Of a stretch of 64,000 nt of DNA, positions 51,846 to 60,262 are shown piece by piece. The notes below the pieces were generated by a model. It was not told where the DNA came from. It ran no database searches and saw only the letters and a program-made list of their open reading frames with translations. Within the stretch, counting starts at the first letter, position 1. The number at the start of each line of letters is the position of its first letter. This DNA comes from an uncultured Lachnospiraceae bacterium (GTDB taxonomy: Bacteria > Bacillota > Clostridia > Lachnospirales > Lachnospiraceae), in the NCBI GenBank assembly GCA_910578645.1, contig CAJTQI010000002.1, positions 124,001 to 188,000 of the forward strand, read 5' to 3'. The position numbers and the translations under genes are program-made.

Positions 51846-52727
51846 TTATCTGCCCCGCAATAATGCGATTTCTTCTTTATAAGGAGGAACCAGGCGGGCC
51901 TTGCCGGTTTTCTTGTCTATATCAGTCAATGAAGGAATGTAAGGCGTTTCCAGAATTTTCGGCAAATGCATGAAGTCCGGATGGTGCACAATATAGCGCA
52001 GCGCTTCGGTTCCGATGGTGCCGTCCCCGATATTGGCGTGGCGGTCTTTACCTGCACCACGCTCGTTTTTACTGTCGTTGATGTGGAATAGGGCAATCTT
52101 ATCTTTACCGATTAATTGATTAAATCGGTCAATAACCTCGTCGAACCCGTGAACAATATCGTATCCGGCGTCATTCAGATGGCATGTGTCCATGCAGACG
52201 CACAGCTTGTCATTCAGGACGACTTTGTCGAAAATAGTGGCCAGTTCCTCGAAGCTGCGGCCGATTTCGGAGCCCTTCCCTGCCATTGTCTCCAGTGCGA
52301 TGCGGCAGTCCTGGTCTTTGGAGAGCACTTCGTTAAGTCCTTGAGCAATCCGGTCAATACCTGCATCTACGCCCGCGCCGACGTGGGAGCCGGGGTGCAA
52401 AATGAGTATATGGGAGCCCATTGCGATAGTCCGTTCAATCTCCAGTGCGAGAAATTCCACGGCAATCTCATAAGTAGCCGGATTGACTGTGTTGGCCAAA
52501 TTGATAATATAGGGGGCGTGCACGACGAAATCTTCGATTCCATGTGCGCCCATGTATTCCCAGGAGGGTGAGATGTTTAGCTCCGATATGTCTTTCCTCT
52601 TTGTATTCTGGGGTGCGCCCGTGTAGAGCATGAACGTGTCGGCGCCGTAGGAGACAGCCTCCTTGGCGGAGCCAAGCATCATCTCCTTGCCGCTCATTCC
52701 CACGTGGGAACCTAATATTGGCTGCAT
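51846..52727 (-). CDS. nfo: Endonuclease IV (AP endonuclease)
   Basis: About 293 residues. TIM-barrel with zinc ligands in ILGSHVG, VVHAPYIINLAN, ILHPGSHVG, IALETMAGKGSEIG, VCMDTCHLNDAGYD, ALFHINDSKNERGAGKDRHANIGDG and ILETPY. It cuts 5' to abasic sites. ATG 52727 (MQPILGSHVG) is the better start; ATG 52739 abuts the AGGAAAGG. It ends tail-to-tail with the helicase gene, closing a group of DNA-repair genes from 46.1 kb. Confidence 0.96.
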   Translation of the reverse strand: MQPILGSHVGMSGKEMMLGSAKEAVSYGADTFMLYTGAPQNTKRKDISELNISPSWEYMGAHGIEDFVVHAPYIINLANTVNPATYEIAVEFLALEIERTIAMGSHILILHPGSHVGAGVDAGIDRIAQGLNEVLSKDQDCRIALETMAGKGSEIGRSFEELATIFDKVVLNDKLCVCMDTCHLNDAGYDIVHGFDEVIDRFNQLIGKDKIALFHINDSKNERGAGKDRHANIGDGTIGTEALRYIVHHPDFMHLPKILETPYIPSLTDIDKKTGKARLVPPYKEEIALLRGR

Positions 52728-52949
52728 GGCAATTACCATCCTTTCCTAAGTCTGTTTTGTTTCTTCCTGCGTGAATAGGTCCGGGGGACTGTTTCATGGA
52801 AGCAATTGAGTTTCTTACGAGGACATTATACAACATAAACTGACAGTTTTCATCACACAATTCAGGAAAGATAATCGGAAATTCCGAAAGTGACATTCTT
52901 TTCCATAAAAAATGAAACACGTGCCACCATAGAATGACACACATGTCAA

Positions 52950-53033
52950 TGTGGATAACTATGTGGAAATTGGGGATTTCTTTGCCGTTTCCCCTCGATT
53001 TATAAAAAAATATGGATAAAAAGCTGTGGAAAA
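52950..53033 (+). other. Cluster of DnaA-box-like 9-mers
   Basis: TGTGGATAA (52950, perfect complement of TTATCCACA), TGTGGAAAT (52962), TATGGATAA (53011) and TGTGGAAAA (53025), all in one orientation in 84 bp. The 527-bp interval 52728-53254 otherwise shows only short palindromes (TGACACACATGTCA region). Confidence 0.4.
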
Positions 53034-53254
53034 GTCGAGAAACGGATTTTAGTACATCAAAAATAGTACTCATTTGGTCAATATGAACCGAATAAGAACG
53101 GCTTTGCAATTACGTCCTGATAATGGTAAAATAGAAAACGTAGTCTGTAAAATATGACGCCTTGCGGCAGCCGTCAAGGCAGACAAGTGTGGTTTTGGCT
53201 TGTTGTGCGCAGGAGAAATGCCATGTGGAAATCATGTGCAGAAAGAGGAGTGCT

Positions 53255-54565
53255 ATGTGGGCTTATGAAAGTGTTTTTTATCAGATTTATCCTTTAGGAT
53301 TTTGCGGGGCGCCTTTTGAGAATGACGGGCAGTTAGAGCACCGTATTTTAAAAGTGAACGAGTGGATTCCCCATATGAAGAAATTGGGGATTGACGCCAT
53401 ATACTTTTCCCCGGTATTCGAGTCGGATACCCATGGGTATAATACGAGAGATTACCACACCATCGACTGCAGGCTTGGAACAAACGAAGATTTCAAGGAA
53501 GTGTGCAAGAACCTGCATGACAATGGCATCAAGGTCGTGCTGGACGGTGTCTTCAACCATGTGGGCAGAGGTTTCTGGGCATTCCAGGATGTACTGAAGA
53601 ACCGGGAAAATTCACCTTATCTTAGTTGGTTTCATATCAGCCTGGAAGGTAACTCCAACTATAATGACGGCTTGTGGTATGAAGGATGGGAAGGAAATTA
53701 TGATTTGGTAAAACTCAATCTGAAGCATGGGGATGTGGTCAATCATATCCTGGACAGCGTCAAGGGCTGGGTGGAAGAGTTTGATATCGACGGGCTTCGC
53801 CTGGATGTGGCGTACTGCCTGGACCATGATTTCGTGAGACGGCTGAGAGGTTTTACGGACAGTCTTAAGCCGGAATTTTATTTGCTTGGCGAGATGCTGC
53901 ACGGGGATTATAACCAGTTAGTCAACGACCAGATGCTGCATTCTTCCACGAACTATGAATGTTACAAAGGGTTGTTTTCCAGTTTTAACAGTATGAATAT
54001 GTTTGAAATCGTGCATTCTCTTCTCAGGCAGTTCGGCCCGGAGAACTGGACGCTGTACAAGGGCAAACATCTCTTGTCTTTTGTGGATAACCATGATGTG
54101 ACGAGGATAGCAAGCAACCTGACGAACGAGAAACATTTGCCCTTAATCTATGCGCTTTGCTTCGGTATGCCGGGTATTCCATGCGTATATTATGGCAGTG
54201 AATGGGGCGCCAAGGCACATAAGAGCGAAGGGGACCCGGCGCTGCGGGCATGTTTCGCCGAGCCCGAATGGAACGAATTGTGTGATTGGATTGGCCGGCT
54301 TGCGGAGGCGAAGAAAGGTTCCAAGGCGCTTAACTATGGCGCTTTCCGGTCTGTAGTGTTGACGAATAAACAGTGTATCTTCGAGCGTAAATGTGAAGAC
54401 GAAAGGGTGCTTGTGGCCATAAATGCAGACAGTGAGAGTTATACGGCGCATTTCGATGCGGGCTGTGGTACGGCTGTTGATTTAATCAGCGGCAAGATGC
54501 ATGATTTCGGCGGCGGAAGCGAGCTTCCACCTTACAGCGCATATTTCTGGAAGATGGAAAAGTAA
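53255..54565 (+). CDS. GH13 alpha-amylase-family glycosidase
   Basis: 436 residues, cytoplasmic (no signal peptide). (beta/alpha)8 landmarks: AIYFSPVFESDTHGYNTRDY, region I DGVFNHVG, region II DGLRLDVAY (nucleophile Asp), region III LLGEMLH (acid/base Glu) and region IV FVDNHDV. Shorter than neopullulanase, without the N-terminal starch domain, so perhaps a maltodextrin or cyclomaltodextrin hydrolase. ATG 53255 behind AGAGGAG; the in-frame reading from 53162 adds an unlikely cysteine-rich start. Confidence 0.9.
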   Translation: MWAYESVFYQIYPLGFCGAPFENDGQLEHRILKVNEWIPHMKKLGIDAIYFSPVFESDTHGYNTRDYHTIDCRLGTNEDFKEVCKNLHDNGIKVVLDGVFNHVGRGFWAFQDVLKNRENSPYLSWFHISLEGNSNYNDGLWYEGWEGNYDLVKLNLKHGDVVNHILDSVKGWVEEFDIDGLRLDVAYCLDHDFVRRLRGFTDSLKPEFYLLGEMLHGDYNQLVNDQMLHSSTNYECYKGLFSSFNSMNMFEIVHSLLRQFGPENWTLYKGKHLLSFVDNHDVTRIASNLTNEKHLPLIYALCFGMPGIPCVYYGSEWGAKAHKSEGDPALRACFAEPEWNELCDWIGRLAEAKKGSKALNYGAFRSVVLTNKQCIFERKCEDERVLVAINADSESYTAHFDAGCGTAVDLISGKMHDFGGGSELPPYSAYFWKMEK

Positions 54566-54606
54566 GAAAACAGAAAAAGGAAAATAGGAAAATTACCAAA
54601 AAACTA

Positions 54607-54635
54607 TTGACAAAATTGTAGTATTTGACTATTAT
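54607..54635 (+). promoter_or_regulatory. Strong sigma-A promoter of livJ
   Basis: Consensus TTGACA, 17 bases, TATTAT. Start predicted near 54642. Confidence 0.75.
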
Positions 54636-54654
54636 TTTCCTAAGTTTCAAGGGT

Positions 54655-54690
54655 GGGACTTCTTATTATTATATAGAAGTCCCTTTTTTT
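54655..54690 (+). terminator. Intrinsic terminator in the livJ leader
   Basis: GGGACTTCT / AGAAGTCCC then TTTTTTT. It begins about 13 nt after the predicted start of the livJ promoter and 90 bp after the GH13 stop, so it can end the GH13 transcript and also cut short livJ transcripts. Confidence 0.85.
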
Positions 54691-54719
54691 GAATCTTACC
54701 AAAAAGGAGGAGAAGAGTT

Positions 54720-55994
54720 ATGAAGAAAAAAATGTTAAGCCTTGTGCTTGCAGGCGCCATGACAGCCGTATTGATGACAGGCTGTGGTTCAGAAGGCGGC
54801 AGCGCAGAATCCGGCAGCGCGGCTGACGGAGCAGCAACAGAGACAGAAACAACAGAAGCCGGAGAGACAGAGGCGGCAGATGCACAGGACGGTGAATCCG
54901 CAGACGATGCACAGGCAGCAGGCGGCGAGGGCGGCACTTTTAAAATCGGTGGCATCGGCCCCCTGACAGGCAGCGCGGCAGTATATGGCATTGCTACCAT
55001 GAACGGTTCCCAGATTGCTGTTGACGAGATTAATGCGGCAGGCGGCATCAACGGTATGACTGTGGAATTGAATTTCCAGGACGACGAGTGTGATGCGGAG
55101 AAGTCAGTTAACGCTTACAATACATTGAAGGATTGGGGCGTACAGGTAATCGACGGCTGTGTGACAAGTGCATGTTCCATCGCAGTTGCAGATAAGACGG
55201 CACAGGACAGTATCTTTCAGTTGACCCCTTCGGGTTCTGCGGTGGAGTGTGTAACCAATCCAAACTCTTTCCGTGTATGTTTCTCTGACCCGAACCAGGG
55301 TGCGGCATCTGCGCAGTATATCGGCGAGCACAGTCTTGCTACGAAAGTTGCCGTAATCTATGACAGCTCCGATGTATATTCTTCCGGTATTTATGAGAAG
55401 TTTGCAGGCGAGGCAGCAAACCAGTCTTTTGAGATTGTAGCTACAGGCGCATTTACGGCGGACAACAAGACAGATTTCTCCGTACAGCTCCAGCAGGCGA
55501 AGGATGCAGGTGCAGACCTTGTATTTTTGCCGATTTATTACAATGAGGCAGCACTTATTCTGACACAGGCTTCCAGCATGGGATTTGATGTGAAGTTCTT
55601 CGGATGCGACGGTCTGGACGGTATTCTGGGTGTTGAGAATTTTGATGCTTCCCTGGCTGAAGGCGTAATGCTTTTGACACCTTTTGCAGCAGATGCGACA
55701 GACGAGTTGACAGTAAACTTTGTGACAACATACAATGAAAAATTCGGTGAGACACCCAACCAGTTTGCAGCGGACGGCTACGATGCGATTTATACAATCA
55801 AGGCAGCGGCCGAGAAAGCAAACATTACGGCGGATATGTCCAATGAGGACATCTGCAACGCTATGCAGACTGCTATGACAGAGATTACGGTAGACGGACT
55901 GACAGGCGCAGGTATTACATGGGATGCTTCCGGCGAGCCGACCAAAGACCCTAAGGCAGTCGTAATCAAAGACGGCGTTTACACGGCTATGTAA
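54720..55994 (+). CDS. livJ: Branched-chain amino-acid ABC transporter, binding lipoprotein
   Basis: 424 residues. Lipoprotein signal (LSLVLAGAMTAVLMTGCG), a low-complexity Ala/Glu/Thr linker to about 75, then a type I periplasmic-binding fold: KIGGIGPLTGSAAVYGIATMNG, AVDEINAAGGINGM, DDECDAEKSVNAYNTL and the hinge regions VAVIYDSSDVYSSGI and LPIYYNEAALIL. Binds Leu/Ile/Val or similar. Site AAAGGAGGAG. First gene of livJHMGF; a stem-loop after it probably raises its transcript level over the permease genes. Confidence 0.93.
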   Translation: MKKKMLSLVLAGAMTAVLMTGCGSEGGSAESGSAADGAATETETTEAGETEAADAQDGESADDAQAAGGEGGTFKIGGIGPLTGSAAVYGIATMNGSQIAVDEINAAGGINGMTVELNFQDDECDAEKSVNAYNTLKDWGVQVIDGCVTSACSIAVADKTAQDSIFQLTPSGSAVECVTNPNSFRVCFSDPNQGAASAQYIGEHSLATKVAVIYDSSDVYSSGIYEKFAGEAANQSFEIVATGAFTADNKTDFSVQLQQAKDAGADLVFLPIYYNEAALILTQASSMGFDVKFFGCDGLDGILGVENFDASLAEGVMLLTPFAADATDELTVNFVTTYNEKFGETPNQFAADGYDAIYTIKAAAEKANITADMSNEDICNAMQTAMTEITVDGLTGAGITWDASGEPTKDPKAVVIKDGVYTAM

Positions 55995-56030
55995 GGAACA
56001 AGGTATAAAAATCAAAAAATGAAATGGGAT

Positions 56031-56068
56031 ATTATGCTACGACATCGGGTGAGATGTCGTAGCATAAT
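56031..56068 (+). other. Intra-operon stem-loop between livJ and livH
   Basis: ATTATGCTACGACAT / ATGTCGTAGCATAAT, a perfect 15-bp stem with an 8-base loop and no U-tract. Typical of structures that protect the 3' end of the abundant binding-protein message. Confidence 0.85.
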
Positions 56069-56215
56069 TGGAATAAGCCATGTCCGGGGAGATACCTTGG
56101 GACAGTTTTTTTTATGGCGGACGGCTATGTGGATAAATTTGTGGGAATGTGTAGATAGGGTGGCAGCGATGTGTGTGTGTGCTGCCTGTGTGTGACAGGA
56201 AACCGAGGTGTGAAT

Positions 56216-57097
56216 ATGAGTTTTGTAGCCCATTTGATAAACGGAATAAGTTTGGGAAGTGTGTACGCGCTGATTGCGCTTGGATATACAATGGTATACG
56301 GGATTGCCAAGATGCTGAATTTTGCCCATGGTGATGTCATTATGATTGGCGGATATGTTGTGTTTGTGACAGTCAGCGGCATGGGGATGAATCCTCTGGC
56401 GGCGATTATTATTTCGATGGCGGTGTGCACGGTATTAGGCGTGACGATTGAAAGGGTGGCGTACAGGCCGCTTCGGGGAGCGTCTCCCTTGGCGGTGCTA
56501 ATTACGGCGATTGGCGTCAGCTATCTACTGCAAAATGTTGCACTTCTCGTCTTCGGTTCAGACACAAAGGCATTTACGAATGTAGTCACAATGCCGAACC
56601 TGGAATTATTTGAGGGGCAGCTCGTGATTAAGAGCGTGACTATCGTGACAGTCATTGTCAGTATTATTATTATGGTCGGACTCACTCTTTTTGTGAAAAG
56701 GACTAAGATTGGACGTGCCATGACGGCGGTGTCCGAGGATAAAGGGGCGGCCCAGCTTATGGGAATCAATGTGAACGGCACAATTGCCGTGACGTTTGCC
56801 ATCGGCTCGTCTTTGGCGGCGGTAGCGGGTGTACTGCTATGTTCTGCGTACCCGTCACTTACGCCCTATACAGGCTCTATGCCGGGTATCAAGGCTTTCG
56901 TGGCAGCGGTTTTTGGTGGAATCGGTTCGATTCCGGGTGCCTTTATCGGCGGTATCTTACTGGGTGTAATCGAGAACTTGAGTAAAGCATATATTTCCTC
57001 CCAGCTTTCCGATGCGATTGTATTCAGTATCCTGATTATTGTGCTTTTGGTGAAGCCTACAGGGCTTTTAGGCAAGAAGATTCAGGAGAAAGTCTAG
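56216..57097 (+). CDS. livH: Branched-chain amino-acid ABC transporter permease LivH
   Basis: 293 residues, about eight membrane helices. GISLGSVYALIALGYTMVYG and MLNFAHGDVIMIG are the LivH start; the EAA-like loop is RAMTAVSEDKGAAQLMGINVN; FGGIGSIPGAFIGGILLG closes. ATG 56216 follows GAGGTG. The in-frame ATG at 56171 would add a cysteine-rich extension without a site. Confidence 0.95.
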   Translation: MSFVAHLINGISLGSVYALIALGYTMVYGIAKMLNFAHGDVIMIGGYVVFVTVSGMGMNPLAAIIISMAVCTVLGVTIERVAYRPLRGASPLAVLITAIGVSYLLQNVALLVFGSDTKAFTNVVTMPNLELFEGQLVIKSVTIVTVIVSIIIMVGLTLFVKRTKIGRAMTAVSEDKGAAQLMGINVNGTIAVTFAIGSSLAAVAGVLLCSAYPSLTPYTGSMPGIKAFVAAVFGGIGSIPGAFIGGILLGVIENLSKAYISSQLSDAIVFSILIIVLLVKPTGLLGKKIQEKV

Positions 57098-57099
57098 GC

Positions 57100-57178
57100 G
57101 CAGGCCATGGATTTGCGCCGGTGCCTGTCATATCACAGCCGCGGAGACATGCTTCGCAGGCTAGGCAAGAATGGGGGA
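57100..57178 (+). repeat. Partial hairpin-plus-box element in front of livM
   Basis: GGCGCA/TGCGCC stem, a second weaker stem, then GCAGGCTAGGCAAGAATGGGGG, ending 5 bases before the livM ATG. The box matches GCAGGCTGAGCAAGAATGGGA of the 47.6/62.9-kb element at all but a few positions. Confidence 0.6.
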
Positions 57179-57183
57179 TATAG

Positions 57184-58254
57184 ATGAAAGCGAAAGCAGG
57201 TAAATTAAGTAAGACGACGAAGAATGATTTGATTACCTACGGAATGGTAATCCTGACATATATTGTGGTACAACTCCTGGTATCTTCCGGACACGTATCC
57301 AGTTTGGTGCAGGGACTTCTGGTTCCTTTTTGTACATACGTAATTGTGGCGGTTGCGCTGAACCTGACGGTAGGTATCCTGGGGGAACTTAGCCTGGGAC
57401 ATGCAGGTTTCATGTGTGTAGGCGCTTTTTCCAGTGCCGTATTCTCCCTGGCATTCAAGAATACGATGCCGGGCGGGCTGCGGTTTTTCCTGGCCCTTCT
57501 AATTGGCGCGGCGGCAGCAGCGGCGGTGGGATTTCTGGTAGGGATTCCGGTACTGCGCCTGCGGGGAGATTATCTGGCGATTGTGACCCTTGCCTTCGGC
57601 GAGATTATTAAAAATATTATTAACGCGCTGTACCTTGGCGTGGATTCAAAGGGGCTTCATTTCACGATGAAGGATGCGTTGTCCCTCAACATGGAAGAAG
57701 ACGGGCTGATGCTAATCAAAGGTGCTCAGGGCGTCACGGGCACGCCCAATGATTCTAATTTTACTATCGGTGTGGTGCTGATACTTGTGACGCTCTTTAT
57801 CGTCCTTAATTTTATTCATTCCAGGACGGGGCGTGCAGTCATGTCTATCCGGGATAACCGGATTGCCGCCGAATCGGTGGGAATCAACGTGACGAAGTAT
57901 AAGCTGATTGCGTTTACGGTCTCTGCGTCTCTTGCAGGCGTGGCCGGTGTGCTCTATGCCCATAACCTTTCTACGCTGAATGCGCTGCCGAAGAATTTCG
58001 GATACAATATGTCCATCCTGATTCTTGTATTCGTAGTACTTGGCGGGATTGGGAATATCCGCGGCTCCATCATCGCAGCGGTGCTCTTGACATTGCTTCC
58101 CGAGGTGTTGCGGGGATTGAGTGATTACCGTATGCTCATTTATGCGGTGGTGTTGATTGTTATGATGATTTTTAACTGGAGTCCGAATGCGGTTTCCTTT
58201 AGGAAACGTCTAAAACAGCGTCTGGGTATAGGCAGCAGGAAGAAGGAGGCGTAA
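57184..58254 (+). CDS. livM: Branched-chain amino-acid ABC transporter permease LivM
   Basis: 356 residues, about nine helices. VALNLTVGILGELSLGHAGFMCVGAF and the EAA loop RAVMSIRDNRIAAESVGINVTKYK are diagnostic; VVLGGIGNIRGSIIAAVLL follows. Its ribosome-binding site lies in the repeat box (AATGGGGGA). Ends 3 bp before livG. Confidence 0.95.
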   Translation: MKAKAGKLSKTTKNDLITYGMVILTYIVVQLLVSSGHVSSLVQGLLVPFCTYVIVAVALNLTVGILGELSLGHAGFMCVGAFSSAVFSLAFKNTMPGGLRFFLALLIGAAAAAAVGFLVGIPVLRLRGDYLAIVTLAFGEIIKNIINALYLGVDSKGLHFTMKDALSLNMEEDGLMLIKGAQGVTGTPNDSNFTIGVVLILVTLFIVLNFIHSRTGRAVMSIRDNRIAAESVGINVTKYKLIAFTVSASLAGVAGVLYAHNLSTLNALPKNFGYNMSILILVFVVLGGIGNIRGSIIAAVLLTLLPEVLRGLSDYRMLIYAVVLIVMMIFNWSPNAVSFRKRLKQRLGIGSRKKEA

Positions 58255-58257
58255 GAG

Positions 58258-59016
58258 ATGGTATTATTAGAGACAAAAAACCTGGGAATCTCCTTCGGTG
58301 GGCTTCGGGCGGTTAACGCATTTGATATTTCCGTGGAAAAAGGACAGTTATATGGACTCATTGGCCCTAACGGAGCCGGTAAGACGACGATTTTTAATCT
58401 TTTGACAGGTGTATACCAACCGGACGAGGGTGCGATTCTCTTGGACGGAATGAACTTGACAGGCAAAAAGACGATAGATATCTGTAAGGCAGGTATTGCC
58501 AGGACATTCCAGAATATCAGGTTGTTCGGTGACATGTCCGTACTCGACAATGTAAAAGTCGGACTGCATAATCACTATCCCTATTCTACTTTCGAGGGGA
58601 TTCTCAGGCTGCCACGGTTCTATAAGGTAGAGCGGGAGATGAATGAGAAAGCCATGGAACTTCTGAAAGTATTTGGGTTGGAAGAGTATGCGGATTACAA
58701 GGCGGAAAACCTTCCCTACGGACAGCAGAGAAAACTGGAAATCGCAAGGGCGATGGCTACGGAGCCGAAGCTTCTTTTGTTAGATGAGCCCGCAGCAGGC
58801 ATGAACCCGAATGAGACCAAGGAGTTGATGGATACCATTCGGTTTGTGAGGGACCATTTTGATATGACCATTCTCTTGATTGAACATGACATGAAGCTGG
58901 TGTCGGGAATCTGTGAGAAACTGACGGTGCTCAATTTCGGTGAAGTGCTTGCCCAGGGTGACACGCAGGATGTGCTGAACAATCCGGAAGTTATTACGGC
59001 TTATCTGGGTGAATAA
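58258..59016 (+). CDS. livG: Branched-chain amino-acid ABC transporter ATPase LivG
   Basis: 252 residues. Walker A GPNGAGKTTIFN near 40, Q-loop RTFQNIRLF, signature LPYGQQRKLEIARAM (the Liv variant of LSGGQ), Walker B LLLLDEPAAGMNP, His switch LIEHDMKLV. Site GGAGG overlapping the livM end. Confidence 0.96.
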   Translation: MVLLETKNLGISFGGLRAVNAFDISVEKGQLYGLIGPNGAGKTTIFNLLTGVYQPDEGAILLDGMNLTGKKTIDICKAGIARTFQNIRLFGDMSVLDNVKVGLHNHYPYSTFEGILRLPRFYKVEREMNEKAMELLKVFGLEEYADYKAENLPYGQQRKLEIARAMATEPKLLLLDEPAAGMNPNETKELMDTIRFVRDHFDMTILLIEHDMKLVSGICEKLTVLNFGEVLAQGDTQDVLNNPEVITAYLGE

Positions 59017-59081
59017 CGGATTATCATATAATATGGAGAGGCAGAGTTTGCCGTGTGCCGGCAGCAGGAGGACAGTAGGAT

Positions 59082-59792
59082 ATGGCAATGTTAGAAGTGA
59101 AAGACCTTCACGTGCATTATGGTGTGATAGAGGCAATCAAGGGAATTAGTTTTGAGGTAGAAAAAGGCGAGGTAATCGCTTTGATTGGTGCAAACGGGGC
59201 AGGAAAGACTACTACGCTGCATACGATTACGGGGCTGATTAAACCTACAAGCGGCAGCATTTTCTTCGAGGGCAAGGACATCACGAAGACGCCGGGATAT
59301 AAAATTGTGCCCATGGGTATGGCGCATGTGCCGGAAGGCAGGCGCGTGTTTGCTCAGATGTCGGTCTATGACAATCTGATGATGGGGGCGTACACAAGAA
59401 AAGATAAGAATGAGATGAAAGACACGCTGCAGATGGTATATGAGCGTTTCCCAAGGTTGGAGGAGCGTAAGAACCAGATGGCAGGAACTTTGAGCGGCGG
59501 TGAACAGCAGATGCTTGCCATGGGGCGTGCCCTTATGAGTAAGCCGAATATCATCCTGATGGATGAACCGTCTATGGGACTGTCACCCATTTTTGTCAAT
59601 GAAATTTTTGATATTATCAGACAGGTAAGCGAGTCGGGCACGACGGTTCTTCTGGTAGAACAGAATGCCAAAAAAGCTTTGGCCATTGCGAATAGGGCGT
59701 ATGTGCTTGAGACGGGATGCATCTCACTGGAAGGGGATGCGAAAGAGCTGATGAACAATGAGGCGGTTAAGAAGGCTTATTTGGGCGAGTAG
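59082..59792 (+). CDS. livF: Branched-chain amino-acid ABC transporter ATPase LivF
   Basis: 236 residues. Walker A GANGAGKTTTLH, Q-loop VPEGRRVF, signature LSGGEQQMLAMGRAL, Walker B IILMDEPSMGLSP, His position replaced by Gln (LVEQNAKKA) as is usual in LivF. Last gene of the operon, closed by a terminator. Confidence 0.96.
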   Translation: MAMLEVKDLHVHYGVIEAIKGISFEVEKGEVIALIGANGAGKTTTLHTITGLIKPTSGSIFFEGKDITKTPGYKIVPMGMAHVPEGRRVFAQMSVYDNLMMGAYTRKDKNEMKDTLQMVYERFPRLEERKNQMAGTLSGGEQQMLAMGRALMSKPNIILMDEPSMGLSPIFVNEIFDIIRQVSESGTTVLLVEQNAKKALAIANRAYVLETGCISLEGDAKELMNNEAVKKAYLGE

Positions 59793-59827
59793 CAGTGAAT
59801 CTCTACCAATAAGCGAAAAAATTAGGA

Positions 59828-59852
59828 AGCGGTTCTTTGGAGCCGCTTTTTT
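59828..59852 (+). terminator. Terminator of the liv operon
   Basis: AGCGGTTC / GAGCCGCT (one G-U) then TTTTTT, followed by ACCTTATAGG, where the MITE is inserted. Confidence 0.92.
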
Positions 59853-59853
59853 A

Positions 59854-60174
59854 CCTTATAGGATTAGGGTGTTAAAAGGTGCATTCTATAAGTTGTAAAG
59901 GCAAATTGCAAAAAATGTTCACTTGTGTCTGTCTTCGTCATATGGATTTTCTAAAATATTTCGGTAAATCTATGGAAACGGACGTAACCGCCCTCTATTC
60001 GCCATCCAGGCTCAGAGAGGGCTTTTTGGGACATCCATGTCCCAAAATTACTGGAAACCGGACGAAATATTAAGAAAATCTCATATTCCTTTGAAGGACA
60101 GCTTCGTGAACATTTTATGCAATATGCCAATATAATTTTATGAGAACACCTTTTGACATCCTAATCCTTATAGG
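59854..60174 (+). mobile_element. MITE-like element, copy 2, with 9-bp target duplication
   Basis: Element 59863-60165 (303 bp) between two CCTTATAGG repeats (59854-59862, 60166-60174). Terminal inverted repeats ATTAGGGTGTTAAAAGGTG and ATTAGGATGTCAAAAGGTG match at 17 of 19. The flanks without the element occur as TTTTTTACCTTATAGG-AAAGTACGCC at 21.8 kb. It contains hairpins GCCCTCT/AGAGAGGGC, GGGAC/GTCCC and GAAG/CTTC. No transposase. Confidence 0.85.
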
Positions 60175-60262
60175 AAAGTACGCCATAACGTGGTGAAAAG
60201 CCTGATTATATACAATTTTATTATTCTTTTGAGAAAATATTTTAATATTTAAGTAAGATTCA

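Noticed and set aside
55104..56015. 303-codon minus-strand ORF opposite livJ
   Set aside because: A cysteine-rich antisense shadow of the well-supported livJ gene, with no start signals.
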